From: Pseudidiomarina insulisalsae
Lineage (GTDB): Bacteria; Pseudomonadota; Gammaproteobacteria; Enterobacterales; Alteromonadaceae
Direction of reading: 5' to 3'
NCBI RefSeq assembly: GCF_003987065.1
Contig: NZ_PIPY01000005.1
Location: 1-64,000, forward strand
DNA length: 64,000 nucleotides
This document shows positions 25,366 through 34,770 of the stretch, one piece after another. Under the pieces are notes generated by a model that searched no databases, had not been told where the DNA came from, and worked only from the letters and a program-made list of their open reading frames with translations. Made by a program: the position numbers and the translations under genes. The number at the start of each line of letters is the position of its first letter. Within the stretch, counting starts at the first letter, position 1.

Positions 25366-28078
25366 CTTCTACTCCGTCATTGTCTGCATCGTTGTCGGTG
25401 GCAATGTCATTGTCAGCCAGCTGCTCTTCAGTTGCGCTGACCGCAAGGAAGTTGGCCAGGCCGTCCTGATCGGTGTCGACTGAGGCAACAATACTTGCCG
25501 GGAAGTCGTCTTGCAGCGCCTGAAGCTCGCTGATAAGTGCTGTCAACGTCAGACGCTCGGCGCTACCAAGGGGCAATTCGTTCAGTAGCTCTGATGCGAG
25601 TGAGTACTCACGAATAGCGGCAAGTGCCAGGGTCACGTCGGCTGCCTCGTCAATCGCGTCGACTTCGGGTAATTCGCGCATAGTGGTAGCCAGCGTCCGT
25701 GCCAGCGTACCGTTAAGCAGACGGCTGCGCGCCATGAAATCGGCATACTCAGGGTGGTTATAGGCATTGCGCCGTAAGGTCTGTAACACCGAGTAGCGGG
25801 TCAGCACCATGGCTGAGTCGCTGTCAAAGCTATTAAAAGTTGCCGCTAGTTGTAATAACGCATTCGCGCGCTCAGGAGCTGTCAGACTCTCATTGTTCTG
25901 CGCCTGGTTCAGTGCCGACTCGATGGCATTCAGCGCGCCGGTGTAGTCGCCGCTATAGGCCCGCACTTGCGCGACCTCAAGTGTGAAATCAAATTGGTCG
26001 GCGGAGGTTGTCGGCAGGCTGGCAAAGGTCGTCTCCAGCGTGTCGAGCAGGCTCAGGGCCTGACTGCTCTCACCCAGCGCCTGCCATGCAGTGACTGCGT
26101 CAAAGTGAGCATTCACGACATCGCTCAGCGAGACATCGCCTTCAACGGTATTGAAGTAGGTGGTCGCCATGGTTTCGCAGGCCGCAGCGGCGGCTGTCGC
26201 GTCAAGGCTGTCGATTGACTGATACAGTTGTACATATTTCAGGCAGCCGCGGGTGCCGGTCATATACAAGGTCGCGCCACCGTTTTCTGCAGCATAGGCA
26301 CTTGAGGTCAATACTGACAGGCCTTCGGTGAAAGCTTGTGCGGCCTCATCGGTGTAGCCGAGTGCGAGTAATTGGGCCCCCAGGTAAGGCGAAGCTGGCG
26401 TATTCTGGGTCAGTTGTACCTGCAAGTCGCGCAAGTCATTGCCGAACTCGGTCTTCAGTTGAGAAATGGCGTCATTGACGCTGCCGCCGTTCAGTACGAG
26501 GGCAAGGGCGCTGGCACCTGATACCGCATCTTCGGCGCGTGAGTAAAAAATACTGTCGCTTGGGATCAGCTGAAACGGCACATTTTCTGATACCGGCAGC
26601 TCAGGATATAAAATCGCAAAAGCGGCAGAGGCGTCCACTAAAGGGAAGGTGTAATCGGCCAGGCTAACTTGCGCGTAAGCTTTGGCTTCGCGAGCGTAAT
26701 TAGCGTCGTAGCTGACGTCGCCGTAGTAGCTGATGGTTTCGGCCAGTTGCGCACGCGCGGCTTCGGTGGCGCCGACCAGAATGTAGTATTCGGTGGCCAT
26801 GGCGCTGTAGAGCGGCGCGAGTTTATAGGCGCGTTCGCCGGCGTAGTCGCCACGGGTCAGAAGTTGATAACCGGTGTTGGCCACAATAGTCGTGAAGCGG
26901 TCGATGGCAGTGATGGCTCGGGTGCGATTTTCTGGTGTACGTTGCTGCTGATAGTGTTCAATGGCGCCTCTCACCTGATTGCGATAGGCGGTGACCAAGC
27001 GTCCGTAGGCAGTTGAGTATTCGTTTTGCGCGCCACCGATGGTGCTGGTGTAGACGTTCAGTTGCTGAATGGTCTGTTCAGCGCCGGCCTCGTCACCGGC
27101 GTCGATCTGGCGGTTCAACAAGGTCAATAGGAAGAGGGCGTCGGTGGAGGAAATGTTTTCCAGACCGTTATCGGCAATAAACTGCGCGTATTCTTTTAAT
27201 GCGTCGAGACGGGCGGCGCTGGCGAGGTCAGGTTCATTGGCTTCCGCGTAGGCATCGCCGAGATCTTTCAGGGTCACGGCGCGCGCTTGTTGCCCGGTAA
27301 TGTGATGGTTGAAAAGGCGTTCGACTTCGGTGTCGAGACCAGCGCGGGCGTACCCCTGTAGCAATGCGCTGTAGGCGTTGGCGCTGACAATGTCGTCATC
27401 AATTTGCTGCAGACGTTGCTCTGCGGCTTTTAAGTGTGACTTGTCAGAGCGGTAATAATAAGCGGCTTTTTCTTCGTTGGTGCTATAGGCCGGCTTTAGC
27501 GTGACGGTCGCTGTGGTGGTCGCCTGACCGTCGCTGATATCGACTGCGAACGACTGGTTGGGAAGCGTCAAAGTGTCGATGGCCAGTGTGAACGTGCCGT
27601 CGCTTTGTAACTGTAGCGTGCCGCTTTCGGGAGCGTTCGCGAGTGTGAAGGTAAGGCTGTCGCCGTCGACGTCGGTGGCGTTGATTTGACCTTCAATCAG
27701 GTTGTCGGCGGCCACTTCAATGGTTGATTGTTGTAGCTGCGGCGCGTCATTGACCGGGGCTACGTTGAAGCTGATGGAATAGCGCGTATTGCCGGCTTCG
27801 ATGAGGACTGAATCAGTGCCGTTGTAGTCTTGATCTGGTGTGTAGGTGACGAGTGCGGCGCCGACACTTACTTCGCCGTTTTGTGGCGCGGTGATGACAA
27901 TGGGCGTGCCGCTGAAGTTGATGGTTTGCTGCCAACTCGTGTCCTCGTTGAGCTGCGCTTGGATAGCCTCAAGCTCAGGTTCGTTGTTATCGCTGCCGCC
28001 ACCGCAAGCGGTGAGTAAAACTGAGGTGGTTAGCAATGCCGCCAGCTTCATGGGTGAGTTTAAGTTGTTATTTTTCAT
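25337..28078 (-). CDS. Large lipoprotein with cadherin-like domains and helical repeats
   Basis: A 913-residue lipoprotein: the lipobox LLTAC lies near residue 25, followed by GGGSDNN. Two Ig/cadherin-like modules follow (ITAPQNGEVSVGAALVTYTP; VNDAPQLQQSTIEVAADNL with DVDGDSLTF). From about residue 210 the protein is a long TPR-like alpha-solenoid, and it ends with calcium-binding-like repeats, DTDQDGLANF and DNDADNDGVEDANDP. It heads the overlapping lipoprotein-receptor-peroxidase unit and could be the surface or periplasmic ligand-binding partner of the receptor. No exact family was recognised. Confidence 0.75.
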   Translation of the reverse strand: MKNNNLNSPMKLAALLTTSVLLTACGGGSDNNEPELEAIQAQLNEDTSWQQTINFSGTPIVITAPQNGEVSVGAALVTYTPDQDYNGTDSVLIEAGNTRYSISFNVAPVNDAPQLQQSTIEVAADNLIEGQINATDVDGDSLTFTLANAPESGTLQLQSDGTFTLAIDTLTLPNQSFAVDISDGQATTTATVTLKPAYSTNEEKAAYYYRSDKSHLKAAEQRLQQIDDDIVSANAYSALLQGYARAGLDTEVERLFNHHITGQQARAVTLKDLGDAYAEANEPDLASAARLDALKEYAQFIADNGLENISSTDALFLLTLLNRQIDAGDEAGAEQTIQQLNVYTSTIGGAQNEYSTAYGRLVTAYRNQVRGAIEHYQQQRTPENRTRAITAIDRFTTIVANTGYQLLTRGDYAGERAYKLAPLYSAMATEYYILVGATEAARAQLAETISYYGDVSYDANYAREAKAYAQVSLADYTFPLVDASAAFAILYPELPVSENVPFQLIPSDSIFYSRAEDAVSGASALALVLNGGSVNDAISQLKTEFGNDLRDLQVQLTQNTPASPYLGAQLLALGYTDEAAQAFTEGLSVLTSSAYAAENGGATLYMTGTRGCLKYVQLYQSIDSLDATAAAAACETMATTYFNTVEGDVSLSDVVNAHFDAVTAWQALGESSQALSLLDTLETTFASLPTTSADQFDFTLEVAQVRAYSGDYTGALNAIESALNQAQNNESLTAPERANALLQLAATFNSFDSDSAMVLTRYSVLQTLRRNAYNHPEYADFMARSRLLNGTLARTLATTMRELPEVDAIDEAADVTLALAAIREYSLASELLNELPLGSAERLTLTALISELQALQDDFPASIVASVDTDQDGLANFLAVSATEEQLADNDIATDNDADNDGVEDANDPTPLG

Positions 28079-28161
28079 GGTTGAATAGCCCCCGAAATTG
28101 AATTTCGACGGATCTTAATGCGAATTATTCGTATTTGCAACCGAAGTTCTGTTTTTTTTCT

Positions 28162-28297
28162 TGGGCAGAGGTCTCGGTTTTTCGCCCCTGCGCCAGCAGG
28201 GGCTGCCCCTGCTGGCGCAGGGGCGGTGCGCAGGGGAGGTCTGCCCCGGGCGCAGGTCTGCCCCGAAAAGGGGCTGCCCCCTCTGGCGTGGTGGGGG
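28162..28297. repeat. Family B repeat cluster between the lipoprotein and ATP-grasp genes
   Basis: Holds the most perfect copy in the window: 19-base arms, CCCCTGCGCCAGCAGGGGC at 28185-28203 and its complement at 28205-28223, around a single central T. It is preceded by GGGCAGAGGTC and followed by two GAGGTCTGCCCC/CAGGTCTGCCCC boxes and a shorter core. The last copy ends at the stop codon of the ATP-grasp gene. Confidence 0.92.
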
Positions 28298-30211
28298 TTA
28301 GGCGAGATAGCTGAGCGCGAGGTCGTGCAGGTCGGTGGCGGCGATCTGGCGGAACTGGCAGGCGTCGGGGAGCAGCGCGCGGGGGCGCTCGATGGGTTTG
28401 GCGCTGTTGCTGACAATGGCGAGTTGCTGTCGGCATACGGGGAGTAGGGTTTTACAAAGCTCAAGATGCAAGTGTTGTGGTAACAGTCGTTCGGTAAACA
28501 CCAGTAGGTCGATATTGTCGAAAGCAAGGCCATTTTTGCTGATGTCGCCGTCGCGCACGTGCAGTAACAGGCTGGTCACGGCCGGGTCGGTCAACAGCGC
28601 CTGGCAGGCGGTAAACGCTGACTGCGCGCCGGAAGCGTCGGCTAATACATCGGCGCCAATGCCCATGCCTTCGGAGGTGATCCAGCCCAGGCCCGGCACC
28701 TTGCGACAACTGTCCACAAGCTCAGCCAGCGAGTCCTCACCGACCACCACAACCACAGGAATGCGGGGGTTCAGCGGCAAGCGTGCCTGCAAGACGTCGC
28801 GGTAAAGGTGCAATGCGGTGGTCGCGCCCAAATCTGGCTGTGCGTTCACCTCGCAGATGTTAGCGCCCACTTCGCGCCACGAGCGTGAGATATCGTCAAT
28901 CAGCAGGTCAATGCCGGCAATGTCGAGGCGCAGGGCACGCGCTGCGCGTTCAGCTAACGCGGCGTTATCCGGATGTAGCCGGTCAAACACCGGCACCGGC
29001 CTGCCCCCGGTGGCGACGTTAGCGATACTGCTCAGGCGCACGAACTGTCCGCGCTCGGGCACACTTTCAGCATTAAGCCCCTGCTTTGCCAGTATATGCC
29101 GGGCCTCATCGTCAAGGCGCAACGGTTTCAGGGTTTGCCGTGGGCCAACGCGGCGATGCAAGGTTAAATTCTCCTGCTCAATAAGCCGGGCAACATTCAG
29201 CTGCCCGTCCCCAAACACACCGCCGGGAACCCGCTCGACCGCCCACACCGCTTTGCCATCGACGACCGTCACACGATAATCGCGGCCAGCGACGTGTTGC
29301 TCGACCATCACCCGCTCAGAAGCCTCCGCAGCCTTTGCAAACGCCGCGCGCACTTCGTTCGCGTTGGTCAAATTGGCCGTAACCGCTTTACCGCCATCAC
29401 GATTGGACGGCTTGATGACTACCGGAAAACCGACCTTTTCAGCAAATTGCAGCGCCTCGTCGGCGGATTCCACAAAGCTGTTTTCCGGCACTGGCACGCC
29501 CGCTTGCCGTAAGCGCAGGTTGGTCACCAGTTTGTCGCGGGCCAGCCGTACGGAGATATTAGCGCTATCGAGGGAAAAAGTATGTTCAAACCAATGCGAG
29601 TTGGCACCAAAGCCGAACTGCGTAATAGCACCGTTTAATGGGATCACCGGAATATTAAGTTCAACGGCAGCTTTTAAAAATAGCGGGCTAAGGCTTTGTT
29701 TTTGAGAGCTTCTCACCTGCTCCAGAACCTCCAGAAGCTGACTCTGACGAATAGTATAGTGGTTACTGAAAAGTGCTTGATTTAAAAAGTCGATGACGAT
29801 CTTATAAGCTTGCGTACAAATGACCGGATTACAGTGGGGCACCGCTTGCACCACCGTTGAGCTCAACGAACGCGCGCCAAAAACCACCGCCGGCGCATCG
29901 AGTAACGGATACTTTAAATATTCAAGAATATGCGTCGCGGTCAGCGCGATCTGTCGCACCAGCTGCTCCCAACTGGCAACAGGCGTGTGTGACGGGTCAA
30001 TTGTCACCTCATCGACCTTGGCCAATACACCAAAGCCGTCAAAAAATGCCCGCAACTGCGCGCCGGTTTGCGGCTGGCTAAGTTGTGAGGCGAGCGTCGG
30101 GCTGCCGCGCAGGCCCAATACTAAGCTTGGTTGGCGGCGTCCTTTCCAGTAACCAGGAATGTATTTTTGCGAAACGATGCCAAGAGACTGTGCCTTATTC
30201 TTGCTAGTCAT
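28298..30211 (-). CDS. Cyanophycin-synthetase-like ATP-grasp ligase with degenerate Mur domain
   Basis: A 637-residue protein that follows the CphA plan. The N-domain (1-220) begins IPGYWKGRRQPSLVLGLRG. The ATP-grasp domain (about 225-480) has AGVPVPENSFV, FPVVIKPSNRDGGKAVT, VEQHVAGRDYRVTVVDGKA, SSIANVATGGRPV and ICEVNAQPDLG. Residues 483-637 align with the start of the CphA Mur-ligase domain, but the ATP loop GTNGKTTT is replaced by GEDSLAEL and the protein then stops. This resembles CphA2, which polymerises beta-Asp-Arg dipeptides using only ATP-grasp. The start overlaps the methyltransferase stop by eight bases. The product is probably a peptide-like amide ligation product; the true substrate is unknown. 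Confidence 0.8.
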   Translation of the reverse strand: MTSKNKAQSLGIVSQKYIPGYWKGRRQPSLVLGLRGSPTLASQLSQPQTGAQLRAFFDGFGVLAKVDEVTIDPSHTPVASWEQLVRQIALTATHILEYLKYPLLDAPAVVFGARSLSSTVVQAVPHCNPVICTQAYKIVIDFLNQALFSNHYTIRQSQLLEVLEQVRSSQKQSLSPLFLKAAVELNIPVIPLNGAITQFGFGANSHWFEHTFSLDSANISVRLARDKLVTNLRLRQAGVPVPENSFVESADEALQFAEKVGFPVVIKPSNRDGGKAVTANLTNANEVRAAFAKAAEASERVMVEQHVAGRDYRVTVVDGKAVWAVERVPGGVFGDGQLNVARLIEQENLTLHRRVGPRQTLKPLRLDDEARHILAKQGLNAESVPERGQFVRLSSIANVATGGRPVPVFDRLHPDNAALAERAARALRLDIAGIDLLIDDISRSWREVGANICEVNAQPDLGATTALHLYRDVLQARLPLNPRIPVVVVVGEDSLAELVDSCRKVPGLGWITSEGMGIGADVLADASGAQSAFTACQALLTDPAVTSLLLHVRDGDISKNGLAFDNIDLLVFTERLLPQHLHLELCKTLLPVCRQQLAIVSNSAKPIERPRALLPDACQFRQIAATDLHDLALSYLA

Positions 30212-30953
30212 GGGTCACCGCCGTGATCGTGGTTAGCTGCCAATGCATGCCGACAGTGCCGTCGGCGAAGTGAGTAAAGCCCAGATAATCGTCAATGGCA
30301 GCAACGGTTTGCGCAGGGCTGGCACTTTGTAAGTCAAACAGTTGCCAGCAAAAGTCACCCAGTTGTTCTCGTGTCGCCAAGCGCCAGAAAAACTGCTGCT
30401 GCGCCACCTGCTCGACGCGAAAACCTGCAGCGGTTAGTAAATGCGGCGTGTCGTCATTGAGATAAATGCCCTCATGGCCGGTGCTGTTATGAGCGCCAAC
30501 AAACTCATCCAGAAACTTTGCCACGGGCGAGTCTTGCTGTACATCAGAGAGCACCAGGCGGCCACCCGGTTTGAGTACCCGCGCGATTTCAGCAAATAAC
30601 GGCCGTTTGTCATCGAGGTGATGAACGCCGGCAAGGCTTACCGCGCAGTCAATTGAGTTGTCAGCCCACGGCAGGGGCAATAAAGGTACCGAGGTTGCAG
30701 CGTTGTTGCCGTGGTTAGTAAAGCTGGCGCAGGGCTCATGGCCCAGCCATTCGCAGTCAGGGGGCAGATGTCGCGCCAGATAACCGCCGCCGGCGGGAAT
30801 GTCAGCGACGCGCATGGCCCCGACGATAGCTGCGGCCTGAACCAGTTGCGCGAATTCTTCATCGCGCGCTTTAGGAAAGCGGGTCATGGCACGTTCGTAG
30901 GCAGTCCCTCGTGTCTCGAAGTGCTCGGTATAACTTCTCGCCATCGGGTTCAT
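30204..30953 (-). CDS. Class I SAM-dependent methyltransferase
   Basis: A 249-residue Rossmann-fold methyltransferase with the SAM motif VADIPAGGGYLARHLP, an acidic/aromatic second-strand region and LKPGGRLVLSDVQQDSP. There is no signal peptide. Its stop overlaps the start of the CphA-like ligase, so the two should be co-translated and may methylate a precursor or product of the ligase. Start at 30953 (AAAGGA is rather close); the ATG three codons inside is also possible. The substrate cannot be told. Confidence 0.8.
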   Translation of the reverse strand: MNPMARSYTEHFETRGTAYERAMTRFPKARDEEFAQLVQAAAIVGAMRVADIPAGGGYLARHLPPDCEWLGHEPCASFTNHGNNAATSVPLLPLPWADNSIDCAVSLAGVHHLDDKRPLFAEIARVLKPGGRLVLSDVQQDSPVAKFLDEFVGAHNSTGHEGIYLNDDTPHLLTAAGFRVEQVAQQQFFWRLATREQLGDFCWQLFDLQSASPAQTVAAIDDYLGFTHFADGTVGMHWQLTTITAVTHD

Positions 30954-31019
30954 GTCCTTTGCAGCTGCTTACGTCTGCTTATCATTAAGTAAACAAAAAT
31001 TAAATGCAAGACTGCCGTG

Positions 31020-32378
31020 TCAGCTATCCGCCCAGGTAACCTGGTTGCGGCCGTTTTTCTTGCTCTGATATAAGGCAAGGTCCGCCTGTTTGTAGGCTGC
31101 GCTGAGACTTTCGTCCTCGCCGACCGCGGTCGCGCCGATAGAGACAGTGAGGCTTAGCTCGGAGTCGTCAAACGTAATACGCATCCGGTCGATTACGGTG
31201 CGAACAGTCGCCAGCAATTGCTCAGATTTGTTCCGTGGAATATCAGGCAGTAACAGTGCGAACTCTTCACCGCCGACACGTGAGCAACAATCAGTGGAGC
31301 GCACTATGCCCGAGAGTTCACGTGCGACCCGTTGCAACACAAGGTCGCCGACGTCATGACCATAGGTGTCGTTGACTTTCTTGAAGTGATCAAGGTCGAC
31401 AAGCGCTAAACAGGTAATATTTGACGTCGTGTTGGTGCGCGCTTTGATATCTTCAAAACGCTCGGTTAAATACAGGCGGTTGGTAAGGCCGGTCAGAAAA
31501 TCGGAATAGGCGAGTTGCTCCAAGCGCTTCGTCTTCGAGCTGTTGAGTAAAACAGTCTCGATAGCCGAACAAACGAGGCTCACCAGTTCAATCTCTAGCT
31601 CAGAAAATGGTGTAATGCGTGGCGTTGGATTGCTGAAGCTAAGCGTGCCCCAGGTTTGTCCGTTCACTCTGATCGGGAAGCCGATGTAACTTTCAGCTTC
31701 GAGCTCTTTGGCGCAGGGGTGGCTTTGGAAGTCGTCGTTGTCGGTAATACTCTCAATGGCGACGACTGCTTCTGCCTCAAGTACCGTTGAGCAATAGGTC
31801 GTGTTGACGTTGAAGCACGTGCCAGGAGCAATTGGCTCGCCAGAAGTGTGAATATATTCAACGATATAGTCGTCTTTAATGATGCGGCTGGCGATACCGG
31901 TTTGCGCATTCAGATAGTGGCATCCCAGGCGCAGTAACTTGTCGATTCGATCGAGCGACAACGTTTGCGATTGCCGGTGCACGACATCATGGACGGCACG
32001 CAATACCTCAGCAGCACCGGCGTACTTGGTAATGTCATTGATCAGCGTGAAAAAACCATGTACCTCGCCGGTGTGCTCGTCACGGTTGGGGATATAGCGC
32101 ACATCAAGTTGCAGGCGACGGCCGTCGCGCAATCTGATTTCATCTTCAAAGTGGAGTTCTTCACCTTTCAGTACCCGCTGGTGCAATTTCGATACTTTGG
32201 CGTAGGATTGGGGGCCAACAATCTCCCCAATCGACTTTCCTTTAATGTCCTGTAGCGAGACACCGAAAAAGGCCTCGAAAGAGGAATTCACAAATCGATA
32301 GCAGCGGTCATTATCCACAAACGCAAAAAGAAAGGGCAACGAATTCGCGAATTTTTCAAAGCTGTGGTCGAGTTTCAT
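31020..32378 (-). CDS. PAS-GAF-GGDEF diguanylate cyclase
   Basis: A soluble 452-residue sensor enzyme. The PAS domain (about 10-125) has FLFAFVDNDRCYRFVNSSFE; the GAF domain (about 140-285) has GTCFNVNTTYCSTVLEAE and SYIGFPIRVNGQTWGTLSF; the C-terminal GGDEF domain has DFLTGLTNRLYL and an intact GGEEF at 369-373, so it should make c-di-GMP. ATG at 32378 has GAGG five bases upstream; the GTG at 32414 is a weaker alternative. A family B repeat fills the upstream gap. Confidence 0.88.
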   Translation of the reverse strand: MKLDHSFEKFANSLPFLFAFVDNDRCYRFVNSSFEAFFGVSLQDIKGKSIGEIVGPQSYAKVSKLHQRVLKGEELHFEDEIRLRDGRRLQLDVRYIPNRDEHTGEVHGFFTLINDITKYAGAAEVLRAVHDVVHRQSQTLSLDRIDKLLRLGCHYLNAQTGIASRIIKDDYIVEYIHTSGEPIAPGTCFNVNTTYCSTVLEAEAVVAIESITDNDDFQSHPCAKELEAESYIGFPIRVNGQTWGTLSFSNPTPRITPFSELEIELVSLVCSAIETVLLNSSKTKRLEQLAYSDFLTGLTNRLYLTERFEDIKARTNTTSNITCLALVDLDHFKKVNDTYGHDVGDLVLQRVARELSGIVRSTDCCSRVGGEEFALLLPDIPRNKSEQLLATVRTVIDRMRITFDDSELSLTVSIGATAVGEDESLSAAYKQADLALYQSKKNGRNQVTWADS

Positions 32379-32439
32379 CCAGGCCTCATTGTTGTCATTT
32401 GCTCGTGATGGCACTTTCTTGCGTACCAGACTGATTGGG

Positions 32440-32628
32440 CGCTGGCGCAGGGGCGTTTATCTAGCTTCGTACGAGTATTAGCATAGGAGCGTTGAGGCTT
32501 AGATTCAAATCCGGGGCTCGCGTTCTCGTCGACGCCAGCAGGGGCAGCCCCCCTTCGCCCGCACTGCCAGCGCCAGAGGGGGCTGCCCCCTCTGGCGCGG
32601 CTCGATTTTTTACCGAGGTCTGCCCTTG
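32440..32628. repeat. Family B repeat cluster after the serine hydrolase gene
   Basis: A partial core (GCGCTGGCGCAGGGGCG) near 32440-32456 is followed by a cluster at 32532-32628 with a perfect 13-base-arm palindrome, CGCCAGAGGGGGC at 32571-32583 and its complement at 32585-32597. A GAGGTCTGCCC box ends just before the stop of the hydrolase gene. Confidence 0.88.
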
Positions 32629-32633
32629 TTAGA

Positions 32634-34031
32634 TTATTTCTTATGGTTTTGGAAGCTTTCAATGATGCTGGCGAAACGATAGTCGTGTTGGTCGCTCACC
32701 AGATAATAGATATGGTGAGGATCAAGGAATAGCACGATGATGCCACCGTAGCCGCTAAGGAACGGGTACCATTTTTCGCTTTCCGGATGTTGCCAGAACC
32801 AGATGCTATCGCGATAGCGCAGGTTGCTGTGACCGGGCACGGGGTGAGCCTGCTCCGGCTGACCAAGGATATCGCTGAACCCGAGGTTCATCGGATCGTG
32901 CTGGATAAAGTGCGCGAGCTTCACCAGATCATGGGGAAGCAGGCTTAGACCATAGCCGCCCCAGACTTGCTGGCGATCATCTTTGGTAGTATCAATGCTA
33001 TACGCCAGCGGGCTGAGCTCAAGCGGTTGCCAGATGTGTTCGTATAAAAGCTCATCAAGACGGCCTTGCTGTTGTTGTTTCAGATAGTTTTGCAGCGCAG
33101 TGGCCAGTAAATAGGTGCTTGAACTCTGATACACCATGGGAATGGGGTGTTCCGCCTGTGCCTTATAGCTGCACGCATGCTTAAGCTTATCGGCGTGACT
33201 GCTGGGAGTGAAAAAGTTATTAACCGTGGCTTCTGCCGCCTCGTCTTTGCCATAACCACGATCCATGAAATGCCCGGTGCGCATGTTCAGTGCATCGCGC
33301 AAACTCACCGACTGCCAGGTTTCCCCTTCACAGACGGTGCCCCAGGTATTCATCGTTTGTGTGAGTAACGGCGTATCGCTTTGTTTTTCCAGCAGCATCG
33401 CGGCATTGGCGGCGATAAATGTTTTGCTCAGCGAATAAGCCGGCACCGCCAGCCAAGGCTGTGATGAGTAGTGCACCAGCAGTTGGCCGTCACTGTCACT
33501 TTGCGCCCATCCGTAAGTGGTGGGGTATTCCTGTTGATCCGGTTGATACATGGTCGGGCGCGCCTGTGCTTGCGGTGGCTGCGGTTGCCAGGGCGCGTCA
33601 TGCAGTGGTTGGGGCACCATGGTAAGATCCGGCGCGTGTTCCGACGTTTCACGACCAATTACTTTAATCTGTACGTTTCCCTGCCAGTCGTATGCGGCAT
33701 AGGAGCAGGTCTGTGCATGTAGCTGATAGTTAGCGCTAACTTCCTGCCCTGGCTTTAGCGCACCTATTTCGAGATCCCCTGGCAATTCAATGTTGCCGTT
33801 ATGCAGACAATTGGCGTTGTATTCGCGTAGCGCGAACGACAGGGCTTCGCCGGAGCTTGGCGTCAGCGCCAGGCCAAAAGGCTCATGCGCGGTGAATCCG
33901 CGTTGGCCAGCGACCCATTGCTGGTGCTCGGCCGAACTTGCCGATTGCTGCAGACGTAGCTCTGTATTTGGAAACTCCGGTCGGTCGAACTGCAGCTGCA
34001 AGGTTAAAATGACTGCACTGGTTAGTATCAT
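32634..34031 (-). CDS. Secreted serine hydrolase, beta-lactamase/penicillin-binding-protein fold
   Basis: A 465-residue protein from the ATG at 34031, which has the strong site AAGGAGG; the longer frame to 34139 has no such support. A short N-terminal hydrophobic stretch may be an export signal. The catalytic S-x-x-K is SLSK at 200-203, with a YQSS tyrosine motif later (VYQSSSTYLLATALQNYL). These define class C beta-lactamase-type hydrolases and esterases. Residues about 10-150 form an extra beta-rich N-terminal domain with cysteines. It is more likely an esterase or peptidase than a resistance enzyme; the substrate is unknown. Confidence 0.8.
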   Translation of the reverse strand: MILTSAVILTLQLQFDRPEFPNTELRLQQSASSAEHQQWVAGQRGFTAHEPFGLALTPSSGEALSFALREYNANCLHNGNIELPGDLEIGALKPGQEVSANYQLHAQTCSYAAYDWQGNVQIKVIGRETSEHAPDLTMVPQPLHDAPWQPQPPQAQARPTMYQPDQQEYPTTYGWAQSDSDGQLLVHYSSQPWLAVPAYSLSKTFIAANAAMLLEKQSDTPLLTQTMNTWGTVCEGETWQSVSLRDALNMRTGHFMDRGYGKDEAAEATVNNFFTPSSHADKLKHACSYKAQAEHPIPMVYQSSSTYLLATALQNYLKQQQQGRLDELLYEHIWQPLELSPLAYSIDTTKDDRQQVWGGYGLSLLPHDLVKLAHFIQHDPMNLGFSDILGQPEQAHPVPGHSNLRYRDSIWFWQHPESEKWYPFLSGYGGIIVLFLDPHHIYYLVSDQHDYRFASIIESFQNHKK

Positions 34032-34461
34032 CTGTTGTCCTCCTTCTGCGAGCGCTTGTTTGCGACTGACAAAAAATTGCGAAAGCGGATAATGAAAATT
34101 CTTCTGTATGAAATAGCGTAGCTGATTTTGCGCGGACAAGCAGAATGAGGTCGCTTGAGGATACTGTGTGACTGGTTTTTTTTCGGCTGGATATCACGGT
34201 TAATGTACGAAATTTGTTCAAAAATTTATACGTTATTTCCTAAAAACGGCTTGTCAGCGAAAAAAATTATCATTACTCCATTACCTCTGAGCCCTTGTAC
34301 CATGCGGCCTAAGTGCTAAATTAGTGACCGATGAGAGAGAGTGCTGTAAATAACTGGTTAAAAAGTTGTACCTTTCGGTATCTTTTTGATGTATCTTATT
34401 TTGCAAATGACGTTTCACATTGTTTTCGAATATTCGTAACAAACGTGTTCGTTGTTTTGTG
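34032..34461. other. AT-rich intergenic region upstream of the serine hydrolase
   Basis: No gene, RNA or clear promoter was recognised. The sequence is much richer in A and T than its neighbours, with runs such as GGTTTTTTTTCGG and CGAAAAAAATT, and no strong hairpin. It separates the leftward hydrolase from the repeat cluster that precedes the RAYT gene. Confidence 0.5.
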
Positions 34462-34611
34462 AAGGCTAAGGAGCCCGACTCCTTAGCTTTCAGCGCCGGA
34501 CCAAGGATGGTTCTGTCATGGAGGGCAGAGGCGCAAAGGTTTTGTTTGTTACGAAGGGAGGGCTGCCCCTCCCTTCGCGACAGGGAACCACTACCTACCT
34601 CTGACCCGACC
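34462..34611. repeat. Divergent family B repeat with altered stems
   Basis: Two hairpins: AAGGCTAAGGAG at 34462-34473 with CTCCTTAGCTT at 34479-34489, and CGAAGGGAGGG at 34552-34562 with CCCTCCCTTCG at 34567-34577. The second keeps the GGGCTGCCC centre of family B but has a different, still self-complementary outer stem. Boxes GGGCAGAGG (34523-34531) and ACCTCTGACCC frame it as in other copies. Confidence 0.75.
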
Positions 34612-34770
34612 ACGCTAATCCTCGACTTATTCCCCCAGTCGCAAATCGAGTATTTTCACGAAAACCTAAGTGACACCGCCCCGTAGCCCGTTGTCTTGCA
34701 TAACACGCTTACGCCACAGCGTGCCTCAATCTAGCCCACCCCCAGCCGGGGCAGATGTCACCACAACCCC

